Source: Bernardetia sp. | GTDB lineage: Bacteria > Bacteroidota > Bacteroidia > Cytophagales > Bernardetiaceae | DNA: 46,834 nt | Assembly (NCBI GenBank): GCA_020630575.1 | Contig: JAHDBD010000032.1 | Location: forward strand, 1-46,834 | Reading direction: 5' to 3' | Shown here: piece by piece, positions 34,350-42,617 of the stretch | Layout: every line of letters starts with the position of its first letter | How positions within the stretch are numbered: position 1 is the stretch's first letter | Program-made: the position numbers and the translations under genes | Notes under the pieces: model-generated | Seen by the model: only the letters and a program-made list of their open reading frames with translations | Told to the model about the DNA's origin: nothing | Databases searched by the model: none

Positions 34350-34805
34350 ATTTTCATAATGAAAAATACACTCTTTCAAAATGGGAATAATTATATATAG
34401 AACAATTACGTCAAAAAACAAAAATAGCCTTATACGAGCTTCATATGCATATTTTACAAATAATTGACAAATAATTTAATTTATTTTGGCATTGGCAAAC
34501 ACTTTGAATTATATAAGTCAAGTAAGCAACAAATTGATAGTAATTTCTAAAAGCATCTGCAATGAGATTGAGATTAATTTCTCAAAATTTTTAACTCATT
34601 ATTTTTATCAGAGCTTTATTTTTCAGAAATTCTATCAAATAGAAAGTCCAGATTGAATAGTAAGCGTGTTGAAGTTTCTTCTAAAAAAGAACTTATTTTT
34701 TACAACTCCTTATTTTTTAGCTATTCAGTTACACTTTTTTAAAATATAACTGAGAAATCCCTTTCCATTTTTTATATATGAAAGGGATTTTTTTATGCTT
34801 GTTTA
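34350..34805. other. 456-bp gap with a terminator-like hairpin
   Basis: No ORF that I trust. aaatcccttt (34755-34764) pairs with aaagggattt (34781-34790), followed by seven Ts on the plus strand, 405 bp past the last plus-strand stop. A transcript must reach it from the plus strand, so a noncoding RNA or long 3' UTR in this gap is possible. Confidence 0.45.
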
Positions 34806-35960
34806 TCACCATGAAAAGTTAGCTATATTTTTATAAATTTCTAAAGTCTTCTTGGCTGTATTTTCTTTTGTAAAATTTTGGAGGTGAATAGTAGCATTTT
34901 GTATTAATTTATTTCTTAACTCTTCATTAAACAGAACCTTCTCTACATTTTCAGCTAAAGAAAAAGAATCTTTTATATTCGAAAGCAAACCTGTTTTGTT
35001 ATTAATTACAGACTCTGGAACTCCTCCTGCTGCTGTTGCCACAACTGGAACTTTACTCGCAAAAGCATCTAATACACTTGTTCCTAATCCTTCTGTTTGA
35101 CTTGTAAAAAGAAAAACATCCAATTCTTTTAGAATAAAAGCAATGTCATTTCTAAAACCTGTCAAAATAAAATGCTCTTTTAGTTGTGGATTTTGATTGA
35201 ACCACTTATGAATTTCGTTTTTTGATTCTCCTTCTTTTCCAATTAAGAAAAAACACACCTGCTTATTTTTTTTCTCTAGTTTAGGAATGAGTAATTTTGC
35301 TGTTTCTAAAAAGGTAATATAATCTTTTTCAGGTGTAAGAGCTGCTACATTTCCTATCAAAATTGTATCTTTTGATAAATTATATTCTTGCCTTAAAATA
35401 GATGTGTCATTTTCATTACTAAACTTATCCAAATCAATTCCATCATATATTGTAATTAATTTTGACTTGTCTTTAATACTCAGACCCACCACTTCTTTTA
35501 CTTTTTCTGAGACACAAACTATTTTTTTTATAGCTGAGTGATTGTATTTGTAGTTGGAAAAAAAATTATTTTTAACAGGGAAAATCACCTTTCTACTCAA
35601 AATAAATTTAGTTTTATTCTGAAAAAAAACGGCTGACAAAATACCTATTGTATGTGCATGTGCATCATGAAGATGAACAATACTTACTTTATTTTTTTTA
35701 CAAAAAGTAGCCAAAAATTTTGCTTGTCCAAACTTTGAATTTCCCTTTAACTCTTCTACCTCCAAATTGGTAGTTACGTTTTCTTTATTATAATTTCTTA
35801 TAAAATCAGACAAAGAAGAGTTTTGAGGAGTCAGAATTGTTTGTTGAATTGAGATTTTATGTTCTTGGTTTTTCTCTATTTCGGTAGCTAAATAAGCAAT
35901 TTGCTGTTCGCCTCCTCGCCAAGTTTTGGGAGTAGAAAGATGGACAATATGGAAATTCAT
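34806..35960 (-). CDS. GT4-type glycosyltransferase
   Basis: 384 aa with the GT-B two-domain layout. N-terminal: IVHLSTPKTWRGGEQQIAYLA, with the Gly-rich acceptor loop; VSIVHLHDAHAHTIG. C-terminal: ILIGNVAALTPEKDYITFLE, FFLIGKEGESK, HFILTGFRNDIAFILKELDVFLFTSQTEGLGTSVLDAFASKVPVVATAAGGVPE. The signature E-x7-E is present as E290-x7-D298, i.e. the second Glu is replaced by Asp. It probably transfers a sugar from a nucleotide donor to a lipid-linked or saccharide acceptor at the inner membrane. The GT61 gene lies 75 bp upstream on the same strand, so the two may form an operon. The substrate is not determinable. Confidence 0.9.
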   Translation of the reverse strand: MNFHIVHLSTPKTWRGGEQQIAYLATEIEKNQEHKISIQQTILTPQNSSLSDFIRNYNKENVTTNLEVEELKGNSKFGQAKFLATFCKKNKVSIVHLHDAHAHTIGILSAVFFQNKTKFILSRKVIFPVKNNFFSNYKYNHSAIKKIVCVSEKVKEVVGLSIKDKSKLITIYDGIDLDKFSNENDTSILRQEYNLSKDTILIGNVAALTPEKDYITFLETAKLLIPKLEKKNKQVCFFLIGKEGESKNEIHKWFNQNPQLKEHFILTGFRNDIAFILKELDVFLFTSQTEGLGTSVLDAFASKVPVVATAAGGVPESVINNKTGLLSNIKDSFSLAENVEKVLFNEELRNKLIQNATIHLQNFTKENTAKKTLEIYKNIANFSW

Positions 35961-36035
35961 TTATTTCTAAATTAATTATGAAAAAGTATGATAGATATAA
36001 AAGCAAACAAAATATAATCTAAAATGAGATGAATA

Positions 36036-37082
36036 CTACTTCTCCATCTCTAAAATAATTTGCTCTAACTTTTCTATATCTACGTCTACATTTACGGTAT
36101 GTGTTTCAGCAGAATCGCCTTCTGAAAGTAAATAATAATAATCAACTTCTAAATCAGAAGCTAATGAAAAATAGCAATTATTATGTTTGTCTGCTTGATT
36201 TCTAATTTCCAAAACCTTAGTATTTGGATTGATAAAAAGCAGGTTGGTAAGTCCTGCTCCATGTAATCCTACTAAGGAAACTGTTTGTTTCATAAGTTCA
36301 ATTTGTTTTTCAAAACTATACTCTTCAAAATAATGAATTTCATAATTATATTTTTTGAGTAAATTTTGAACCTGCTCTTCATTATTTATTTTTCTGAACC
36401 TAGATTTCTGACGACTAATATATATTTTCCTATTTATTTTTTGCTCAATTACATTTTCTGTACCTTCATTAGATTCTATTTTCAAACTTTGAGTAAATAG
36501 TTTTCTAGCTTCCTGCATCAATTCTTTATCATAATTTCCACTATTTCCAATATGAGAAGGCAAGATTAATTTATTTATTTTATAGACCTGATTACTATCA
36601 TAAAAATATATTTTCCGATTTAATTTTTGTCCTGTAATTTGAGTAAAATCGTATTTTTCTAATTCTTTTGGAACTAATAACTCTGTATTTTCTCGTTCTT
36701 CTATTTTTTGAGCAACCAAAACACGAGGAATAACATCTGTAAGCCAATGAAAATAACCACCTGACCAATTATCTGTCGCAAAAATAGCATTTTCTATCAT
36801 TTTTGTTTTTGATAAAAAGTTAGATAAAACTACCTTTGCAAAATTTAGAAAAGTTCTACTTTTACTGATTGGATAGGTATGAGTATAAGAATTAAAGGTC
36901 TTAAAATCAGATAAATCTAATAAATATCCATTCAATAAATAGACAGTTGAAAGCTCTAACACATAAACACTAGGAATATTTTTTTCTAATTCGTGAGCAA
37001 ACAAACTAGTCTCTTTTAGAGTAACATTTTGAGCAGGATTTCTTTTCGCTATTTTGGCTTCTATAACTTCTTGTTTTTTCAT
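36036..37082 (-). CDS. GT61-family glycosyltransferase (DUF563)
   Basis: 348 aa with no signal or TM. The GT61 (EOGT/XylT-like) features are ATDNWSGGYFHWLTDVIPRVLVAQ in the N-terminal half, KINRKIYISRQKSRFRKINNEEQVQNLLKKYNYEIHYFEEYSF in the middle, and LMKQTVSLVGLHGAGLTNLLFINPNTKVLEI near the end; the HGAGL loop is the diagnostic part. Such enzymes add xylose, GlcNAc or other sugars; the donor is unknown. It is the upstream gene of a likely pair with the GT4 enzyme and diverges from the GT39-like gene at 37215. Together the three form a small glycan-assembly neighbourhood. Confidence 0.9.
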   Translation of the reverse strand: MKKQEVIEAKIAKRNPAQNVTLKETSLFAHELEKNIPSVYVLELSTVYLLNGYLLDLSDFKTFNSYTHTYPISKSRTFLNFAKVVLSNFLSKTKMIENAIFATDNWSGGYFHWLTDVIPRVLVAQKIEERENTELLVPKELEKYDFTQITGQKLNRKIYFYDSNQVYKINKLILPSHIGNSGNYDKELMQEARKLFTQSLKIESNEGTENVIEQKINRKIYISRQKSRFRKINNEEQVQNLLKKYNYEIHYFEEYSFEKQIELMKQTVSLVGLHGAGLTNLLFINPNTKVLEIRNQADKHNNCYFSLASDLEVDYYYLLSEGDSAETHTVNVDVDIEKLEQIILEMEK

Positions 37083-37214
37083 AAATTAGATGTTCAAATT
37101 CATTATTTTCAGCTTACAAATAAGTATTGAGTTAAATTATTGAGAAACCAAAAAGATGATAACTCAAGCAACTAGCATATTCTAACACACCATTCTACAA
37201 AAATAGTCTTTCTA

Positions 37215-38753
37215 ATGTCAATCAAAAACTGGTTTTTACTTTCTTTTTTTGCTCTTCTCAAATTACAGACACCTTTTCTACTCAATAAAGCATATAGTTT
37301 TCATAGAGATGAATTACTTTATCTTGCCTTGGGCAAACATTTAGATTTTGGCTTTTTAGAAGTTCCTCCAATGATTGCCCTTTTTGCTTCCTTTATTCAA
37401 AATACAATAGGAGAATCTCTTTGGGCTATTCATTTAGTTTCTGGCTTAGCTGGAATGACTTTGGTTATTCTGACAGGAATGATAGCTAGTCAGATGGGAG
37501 GAAAAACATTTGCCATCCTATTTGCTGGTTTTATTGTCATTTTTTCACCTGCTTTTTTGCGTATACATACACTTTTTCAACCTGTAGGTTGGGATGTCTT
37601 GGGTTGGACATGGCTTATCTATTTTTGGATTCGTCATATAAAAACTCAACAAGGACGTTATTTGGTCGGAATGGGAGCTATTGCAGGAATTTTCTTTTTA
37701 AATAAATACAGTATTGTTTTTTGTGTGATTGCTATTCTAATAGCTACTTTGTTTTCAAAAGAAAGACAATGGCTCTTAAATAAAAAGTTATGGCTTGGTG
37801 TAGGAATAGGCTTTCTGATTATTTTTCCCAATCTTATTTGGCAAGCCTTTCATAATTTTCCCGTCTTTCATCACATGGAAGAACTTAGTGTTACACAGCT
37901 TAAAAATATAAATCCTGTAGATTTTATAATTGATCAATTTTTAATGCATCTTCCTATTACGTGGGTTTGGATTTTGGGTTTTACAGGGTTATTAAAAAGC
38001 AAAACACTTCAACCTTTCAGAACGATAGCCGTATTTTTTGTTATTGTTATTTTGATGCTTTTCTTTTTACATGGCAAAAGTTATTATACATTGGGAGCTT
38101 TTCCTGTAATGCTTGCTGCTGGTTCAGTCGCTATCGAACGTCTTACACAAAACCGTACATTTTTACGTGTTCCTGCTGTTGTAATTCCGATAATGCTTAT
38201 CTTGCCTTTGCTTCCTTTTAGTATTCCTGTTTTAAGTCCTGAAAAACTTACTGAATATGCTGCTACTTTTACTGAGAGAACAGGAGTAGAATCCTTTAAT
38301 CGTTGGGAAGATGGAAAAATACATGCTCTTCCTCAAGATTTTGCTGATATGTTGGGATGGAAACAAATAGCTAAGTTAGCAGCAAAGGCATATTATAAAA
38401 TTCCTGTTGAAGAGAGAAAAAATACTATAATTTTGGCTGAAAATTATGGACAAGCAGGAGCAATTGATTTCTATACAAAAGAATTTAATTTACCACAAGT
38501 ATATAGTTTTTCAAGTAGTTATTTACTTTGGCTTCCTCAAAAATTTACTGCAAAAAAAGTAATTTTTATCAATGATAAAATTCATCAAGATATTAGCAAA
38601 ACAGTAGGCAAACAAACTCTTATTGGAGAAATTAAAGATACATATAGCCGTCAGAATGGGAATAAAGTTTGGCTATTAGAAGATCTAAGTAAGGAGTATT
38701 ATGAGTTGTATGAAAATGCAATTAAGGAAGAAAAGGCATTTTTGACAGAATAA
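37215..38753 (+). CDS. GT39/ArnT-like membrane glycosyltransferase
   Basis: 512 aa with ten or so transmembrane helices covering the first ~340 residues, followed by a soluble periplasmic C-terminal domain (about 350-512). The first loop has YSFHRDELLYLALGKHLDFGFLEVPPM, with the acidic D32-E33 pair that is the catalytic signature of the PMT/GT39 superfamily; LFQPVGWDVLGWTWLIYFWIRH follows. These enzymes take sugars from undecaprenyl or dolichyl phosphate carriers and transfer them to lipids or proteins outside the inner membrane. The soluble domain (ENYGQAGAIDFYTKEF) is typical of ArnT/YkcB-like members. Divergent from the GT61 gene; acceptor unknown. Confidence 0.88.
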   Translation: MSIKNWFLLSFFALLKLQTPFLLNKAYSFHRDELLYLALGKHLDFGFLEVPPMIALFASFIQNTIGESLWAIHLVSGLAGMTLVILTGMIASQMGGKTFAILFAGFIVIFSPAFLRIHTLFQPVGWDVLGWTWLIYFWIRHIKTQQGRYLVGMGAIAGIFFLNKYSIVFCVIAILIATLFSKERQWLLNKKLWLGVGIGFLIIFPNLIWQAFHNFPVFHHMEELSVTQLKNINPVDFIIDQFLMHLPITWVWILGFTGLLKSKTLQPFRTIAVFFVIVILMLFFLHGKSYYTLGAFPVMLAAGSVAIERLTQNRTFLRVPAVVIPIMLILPLLPFSIPVLSPEKLTEYAATFTERTGVESFNRWEDGKIHALPQDFADMLGWKQIAKLAAKAYYKIPVEERKNTIILAENYGQAGAIDFYTKEFNLPQVYSFSSSYLLWLPQKFTAKKVIFINDKIHQDISKTVGKQTLIGEIKDTYSRQNGNKVWLLEDLSKEYYELYENAIKEEKAFLTE

Positions 38754-38893
38754 GAAAATGTTTTTAACAGATTTTTTTTTTCTGATGCAACCTATCTAAA
38801 AATATGCTGTCTTTGTAGTAAATAAGCTCATAAAAAAAGCTACTCACTAATTTAACTACATTTCATTATTTACATCAATAATCATTTAATTCT

Positions 38894-39619
38894 ATGAAAA
38901 CGCTCAATCACAAACTAACTACTTTCTCATTTGCTCTTCTGTTTCTTTTTGCATTTTCAATTTCTACAGCTTTTGCTCAAGAAGTTAGAAGTGTATCTAA
39001 TTTTGAAGAAATTTCATCAGGAGGAAGTTTTGATATTAAAATTGTAAAATCTTCTAAAAATGAAGTCAAAATTGAAGGTGCAGATGCAGACCTTTTAGAA
39101 AAACTAGAAACTCAAGTAGACGGTGATCGTCTTAGAATAGGAATCAAAAAAGGTCGTAGTTGGAGTTCTAGAGGGTATAGTAAAGTAACTATTACAGTTT
39201 ATCATACTGAAAAGTTAGAAAAATTATCTCTTGCAGGTTCGGGTTCTATGGAATGGGACGGCGAATTATATAGCTCTACATTAGAAATTAGTGTTGCAGG
39301 TTCGGGAAAAGTATGTGGAAGAGTTGCTGTTTCAGACTTAGAAGCAAGTATTGCAGGTTCTGGAAAAATTTGTCTTAAAGGAGCAGCTACAAAACAAGAA
39401 GTAAGAATTGCAGGTTCTGGAGATTATGAAGCAGAAGATCTCAAAACACAAGATACAGAAATCAAAATTTCAGGTTCTGGAGATGCAGAAGTATATGTTA
39501 CCAAAAACTTAGAAGCCAAAATTTCAGGTTCTGGAGATATTCGTTACACTACTGGGGGAAATGAATTAGAAAGACAAATCGTTAAAGTAAGTGGCTCAGG
39601 AAAAGTACGCAAAGGATAA
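38894..39619 (+). CDS. Secreted head-GIN domain (DUF2807) protein
   Basis: 241 aa, signal peptide MKTLNHKLTTFSFALLF...STAFAQ (cleaved near 29). The mature protein has the head-GIN/DUF2807 pattern: FEEISSGGSFDIKIVKSSKNEVKIEGADADLLEKLETQVDGDRLRI, ITVYHTEKLEKLSLAGSGSMEW, then a beta-solenoid of about six rungs, each ending in (V/I)(A/S)GSG(K/D/S). Such proteins are called putative autotransporter adhesins but lack barrels; they are small periplasmic or surface proteins of unknown function. No partner gene is close: a terminator (39662-39707) ends it. Confidence 0.92.
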   Translation: MKTLNHKLTTFSFALLFLFAFSISTAFAQEVRSVSNFEEISSGGSFDIKIVKSSKNEVKIEGADADLLEKLETQVDGDRLRIGIKKGRSWSSRGYSKVTITVYHTEKLEKLSLAGSGSMEWDGELYSSTLEISVAGSGKVCGRVAVSDLEASIAGSGKICLKGAATKQEVRIAGSGDYEAEDLKTQDTEIKISGSGDAEVYVTKNLEAKISGSGDIRYTTGGNELERQIVKVSGSGKVRKG

Positions 39620-39661
39620 ATATAATTTGTAATTGTTGAATAAACAATTGACAATTAGTCT

Positions 39662-39707
39662 AAAAAACTCTTCACATTTCTATCTTTAGATTTTTGAAGA
39701 GTTTTTT
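39662..39707 (+). terminator. terminator after the GIN-domain gene
   Basis: aaaaaactcttca (39662-39674) pairs perfectly with tgaagagtttttt (39695-39707), 20-nt loop, U tail included in the right arm. Confidence 0.82.
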
Positions 39708-39837
39708 CATTTTAATAAAATAGCTTCTTTTATTCAATATTTCTTTAAATTTGTCTTTTGTTATGCCTTTTTGGAAATGTATTTGAAAGATTTATAAGAC
39801 AAAAAATCTACCCCTAAAAAAGAAGTTGGTTAATTTT

Positions 39838-41151
39838 ATGATGAAAATAAAAAAACGAGTAATTTGGTTTTTGATAATTTTACTTTCAATTCCTACACTA
39901 GCATTTTGCCAAGATGATTTACAAGAAAAAACAAAAAGCCTAGAAGATTCTATTCGCTTAATGCTTTATAGAGAGCGACCTTATTTTGAAGTCGTCAATT
40001 ATGGAGCAAACCGAATTCAGATGAAAGATAGCACTTCGTTAGATTATTTTTTTGAAGCTCTTTATAAGCTTCAAACTCAAAAAAAAGGAGAACAAAATCA
40101 GGTAAAAATTCTGCACATGGGAGATTCTCATATTCAAGCTGACTTTTTTACAGGAAAAGTAAGACGATTGTTCCAAGAAGACAAACGTTTTGGAGACGCA
40201 GGACGTGGATTTATTTTCCCTTATTCGGCTGCCAAAACAAACAATCCATTTGATTACAAAACTCGTTATACAGGAACTTGGACAAGCCAAAAAATGGTCA
40301 GTAATAAAGACCAATCTCAATGGGGAATCTCGGGAATAAATGTAGAGACAATAAATCCCAAATCAACCATTACACTTGAACCCATAGAATACAATGAGCG
40401 CAACCCTTCAAAAATAGAAAAAGTAAGAATCTATTACCCAATCCTGAATGAAGAACTTTTTGAAGCTGTCATTATTGCTCCGACAAATGAAATAAAATCT
40501 CAAAAAATGCACCCAGATGGTTATTTGGAAGTGATTTTTTCTGTTCCTCAAACTTCTATCAGCATTGGATTAGATAAAACTGATGATATTCAAACACATT
40601 TTATTCTGCAAGGTATTTCTTTAGAAAGTAATGAAAAAGGAGTTCTATATCACGCTGTGGGAATAAATGGAGCAGAAACAAGACATTATTTGCGTTGTGA
40701 AGATTTTGAAACACAACTTAGAAGCATTCAGCCAGATTTAGTAGTAATTTCTTTGGGTACAAATGATGCATATCCAACAAGATTTGATGATGTGGCTTTC
40801 AAAGGAAATTTAATAAAAATAATTACTCAAATTAGAAATATTAATCCGAATACTTCCATTTTACTTACTTCGCCAAATGATACTTATCGTTATAAAAAAT
40901 ATGCAAATTATAACACTCAAAAAGCAGAAGAGCGTTTACAAGAACTAACAAGAGAAAAAAATGTAGCTCTTTGGAATTTTTATCAGATAATGGGAGGTTT
41001 CAAATCAATTATTGATTGGCACAAAGCAGGGTTAGGACAGTATGATAAAATTCATCTTTCCCAAACAGGGTATAATTTGCAGGGAGATTTATTTTATGAA
41101 GCCATTAATGAACAATATAAAAAGTGGCTGAACAAAAATAGACCCAAATAA
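39838..41151 (+). CDS. Exported SGNH/GDSL-family hydrolase
   Basis: 437 aa from ATG 39838 (a second ATG at 39841 is equally possible; a TTG at 39826 is not needed). The N-terminus is a signal peptide (MMKIKKRVIWFLIILLSIPTLAFCQ). SGNH blocks: block I ILHMGDSHIQAD with nucleophile Ser97; GINGAET (block II Gly); VVISLGTNDAYPTRFDD (block III Asn); DKIHLSQTGYN (block V Asp-x-x-His). The catalytic set is complete. Between blocks I and III there is an inserted beta-rich domain (about 130-270, GISGINVETINPKSTITLEP...FILQGISLE), as in periplasmic polysaccharide or peptidoglycan O-acetylesterases. Acts outside the inner membrane on an ester-linked (probably acetylated) polymer; exact substrate unknown. 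Confidence 0.9.
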   Translation: MMKIKKRVIWFLIILLSIPTLAFCQDDLQEKTKSLEDSIRLMLYRERPYFEVVNYGANRIQMKDSTSLDYFFEALYKLQTQKKGEQNQVKILHMGDSHIQADFFTGKVRRLFQEDKRFGDAGRGFIFPYSAAKTNNPFDYKTRYTGTWTSQKMVSNKDQSQWGISGINVETINPKSTITLEPIEYNERNPSKIEKVRIYYPILNEELFEAVIIAPTNEIKSQKMHPDGYLEVIFSVPQTSISIGLDKTDDIQTHFILQGISLESNEKGVLYHAVGINGAETRHYLRCEDFETQLRSIQPDLVVISLGTNDAYPTRFDDVAFKGNLIKIITQIRNINPNTSILLTSPNDTYRYKKYANYNTQKAEERLQELTREKNVALWNFYQIMGGFKSIIDWHKAGLGQYDKIHLSQTGYNLQGDLFYEAINEQYKKWLNKNRPK

Positions 41152-41171
41152 ATAGCTCAAAATAACATGTT

Positions 41172-41222
41172 CTAAACTGTCTGACACCTCAAAAGGTATC
41201 TTGACAGTTTAGATTTCTACTT
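41172..41222 (+). terminator. hairpin after the SGNH hydrolase gene
   Basis: ctaaactgtc (41172-41181) pairs with gacagtttag (41213-41222), enclosing an inner acct/aggt hairpin. Weak T tail; works for either of the convergent genes. Confidence 0.6.
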
Positions 41223-41263
41223 CCTATTTTTTTAGGCATATTTAATTTTTCTCAAATTATATA

Positions 41264-41845
41264 TCAACTAATAACTTTATAAACAGAGCCTTCTCTAGTT
41301 GGTGTGCTGCTAAGCAGTTCAATTTTGTTGCTCTCCCAAACACCAATTTCACCAACAATTATTTTTTGAAGACGTTCTTTCATTGCTTTTTTAGTTTCAT
41401 CATCAGTACGAATGTATGCTAAGGTAACATGAGGATTATAATTTTCAACGTTGGTATTTTCAATCTCTATATCTATTTCTTCTAGTTTTTGAGCTATTTT
41501 TTCGTATAAATCTGATAAAGCTTCATTTTTCAAAATCCCTACCCAAAGAACATAAGGAAGTTCATTTTTTTCAAATGTTCCTATGTCTTTCATTGTTAAA
41601 GTAAGAGGGGCTTGTTTTGCAATTTGACTTACAATTTCCTGTATTTGTGAAATTTTTTGATGTGAAACATCTCCTAAAAAGTGCAATGTAATGTGCATTT
41701 TAGAAATTTCTATCCAGTTTTTAATTGCTCCCATTTCTGGATAAGAAGAAAGCCACTCTTGGCATTCTTGTAAAGCATCTTTTAAAAATTCAGGAAGAGG
41801 AATGGCAATAAATAAACGAGATGTTTTTTGAAGAGGAGTAGTCAA
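41264..41845 (-). CDS. thpR: RNA 2',3'-cyclic phosphodiesterase (2H family)
   Basis: 193 aa, full length. Two HxTx motifs of the 2H phosphoesterase superfamily: H51-I-T53-L (MHITLHFLGDV) and H139-V-T141-L (YNPHVTLAYIR). N-terminal RLFIAIPLPEFLKDAL is the family's typical first strand (LFxAIxLP). Family members (formerly 'LigT', 2'-5' RNA ligase) hydrolyse 2',3'-cyclic phosphate ends of RNA to 2'-phosphates. Monocistronic; convergent with the SGNH hydrolase. Confidence 0.94.
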   Translation of the reverse strand: MTTPLQKTSRLFIAIPLPEFLKDALQECQEWLSSYPEMGAIKNWIEISKMHITLHFLGDVSHQKISQIQEIVSQIAKQAPLTLTMKDIGTFEKNELPYVLWVGILKNEALSDLYEKIAQKLEEIDIEIENTNVENYNPHVTLAYIRTDDETKKAMKERLQKIIVGEIGVWESNKIELLSSTPTREGSVYKVIS

Positions 41846-42301
41846 TTTAGGGGAGTCGATTTTTGTCTGTAAAAAAGTTTTTTGTAATAATGTTTGTGTA
41901 AATTATAACTACAAAACTACAAATAAATTGTCAATTACAATAAAAATGTTTGTTTAAAGTATCAAAAAAGCCTTTTTATAAGAAAAATTATAAAAAGGCT
42001 TTTCAATATTATACTTTATTTACTTAAAAAATTCAGCTCTATAACTTTTCTACATTTTACTAAACACATAACTTTTCTGTATACACCTAAAAGCCCTAAA
42101 TCTCATAAGAAGATTTAGGGCTTTATCATTGACAAGTAACACAAATTATTTTATATTTCTTTACACATAAAACAGGTTTAAAAGACTGTTTAATTTATAA
42201 CTTTGCCATTGTCGGTGTCCCAACTGGCGATAGTAAAATGCAAATAAAATTATATTACACTGTAATAAGTTAGTTTTCCTAAATGAATATTTCTTAAACT
42301 A
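41846..42301. other. 456-bp gap with two terminator hairpins, a GC-richer island and a 15-bp dyad
   Basis: Hairpin 1: aaaagcctttttata (41966-41980) with tataaaaaggctttt (41989-42003). Hairpin 2: aaagccctaaatct (42090-42103) with agatttagggcttt (42111-42124). A TAnnTTTG match (taactttg) lies at 42198-42205, directly before gccattgtcggtgtcccaac/tggcgat, unusually GC-rich for this DNA. The dyad tattacactgtaata is at 42253-42267. No ORF that I trust. Confidence 0.45.
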
Positions 42302-42511
42302 TTATCTACCTAATAAAAGATAAAGAATTGGACCTATGATAGGTAAAAAGAAAATAGCTAAAGACCAAAGAACTTTTGTACCCATTGTACTAGCAGAAGT
42401 CCATACACTATAAAAACAATAGACAATAAGAATAAGATGAAGGATTGATAATATACCACCAATACCACTACCCAAAACACCAAAGGCATTTGCTAAAAGA
42501 ATCGTAAACAT
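42302..42511 (-). CDS. Small PLDc_N-type membrane protein
   Basis: 69 aa, two transmembrane helices. The second half, GTKVLWSLAIFFLPIIGPILYLLLGR, is the phospholipase D-nuclease N-terminal (PLDc_N) motif: W before the helix, then P-xx-GP-xxY-xxxGR. Stand-alone PLDc_N proteins are common in Bacteroidota and of unknown function; no PLD catalytic domain is fused or nearby. The ATG complementary to 42509-42511 is the only sensible start. It precedes, on the minus strand, the 456-bp hairpin-rich gap. Confidence 0.85.
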   Translation of the reverse strand: MFTILLANAFGVLGSGIGGILSILHLILIVYCFYSVWTSASTMGTKVLWSLAIFFLPIIGPILYLLLGR

Positions 42512-42617
42512 AAATTTCGAAGTTTAAAAAATGAAAGGAATTAATAAAATTTTGAAGTCTAAAAAATAATTTGATAAAATAGTAGAATCAAATTTTGACT
42601 TCTTAATATACTATACG

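Noticed and set aside
42253..42267. CopY/BlaI-type operator (TACAnnTGTA)
   Set aside because: The dyad has one central base rather than two and no such regulator is near; kept only as an unexplained palindrome.
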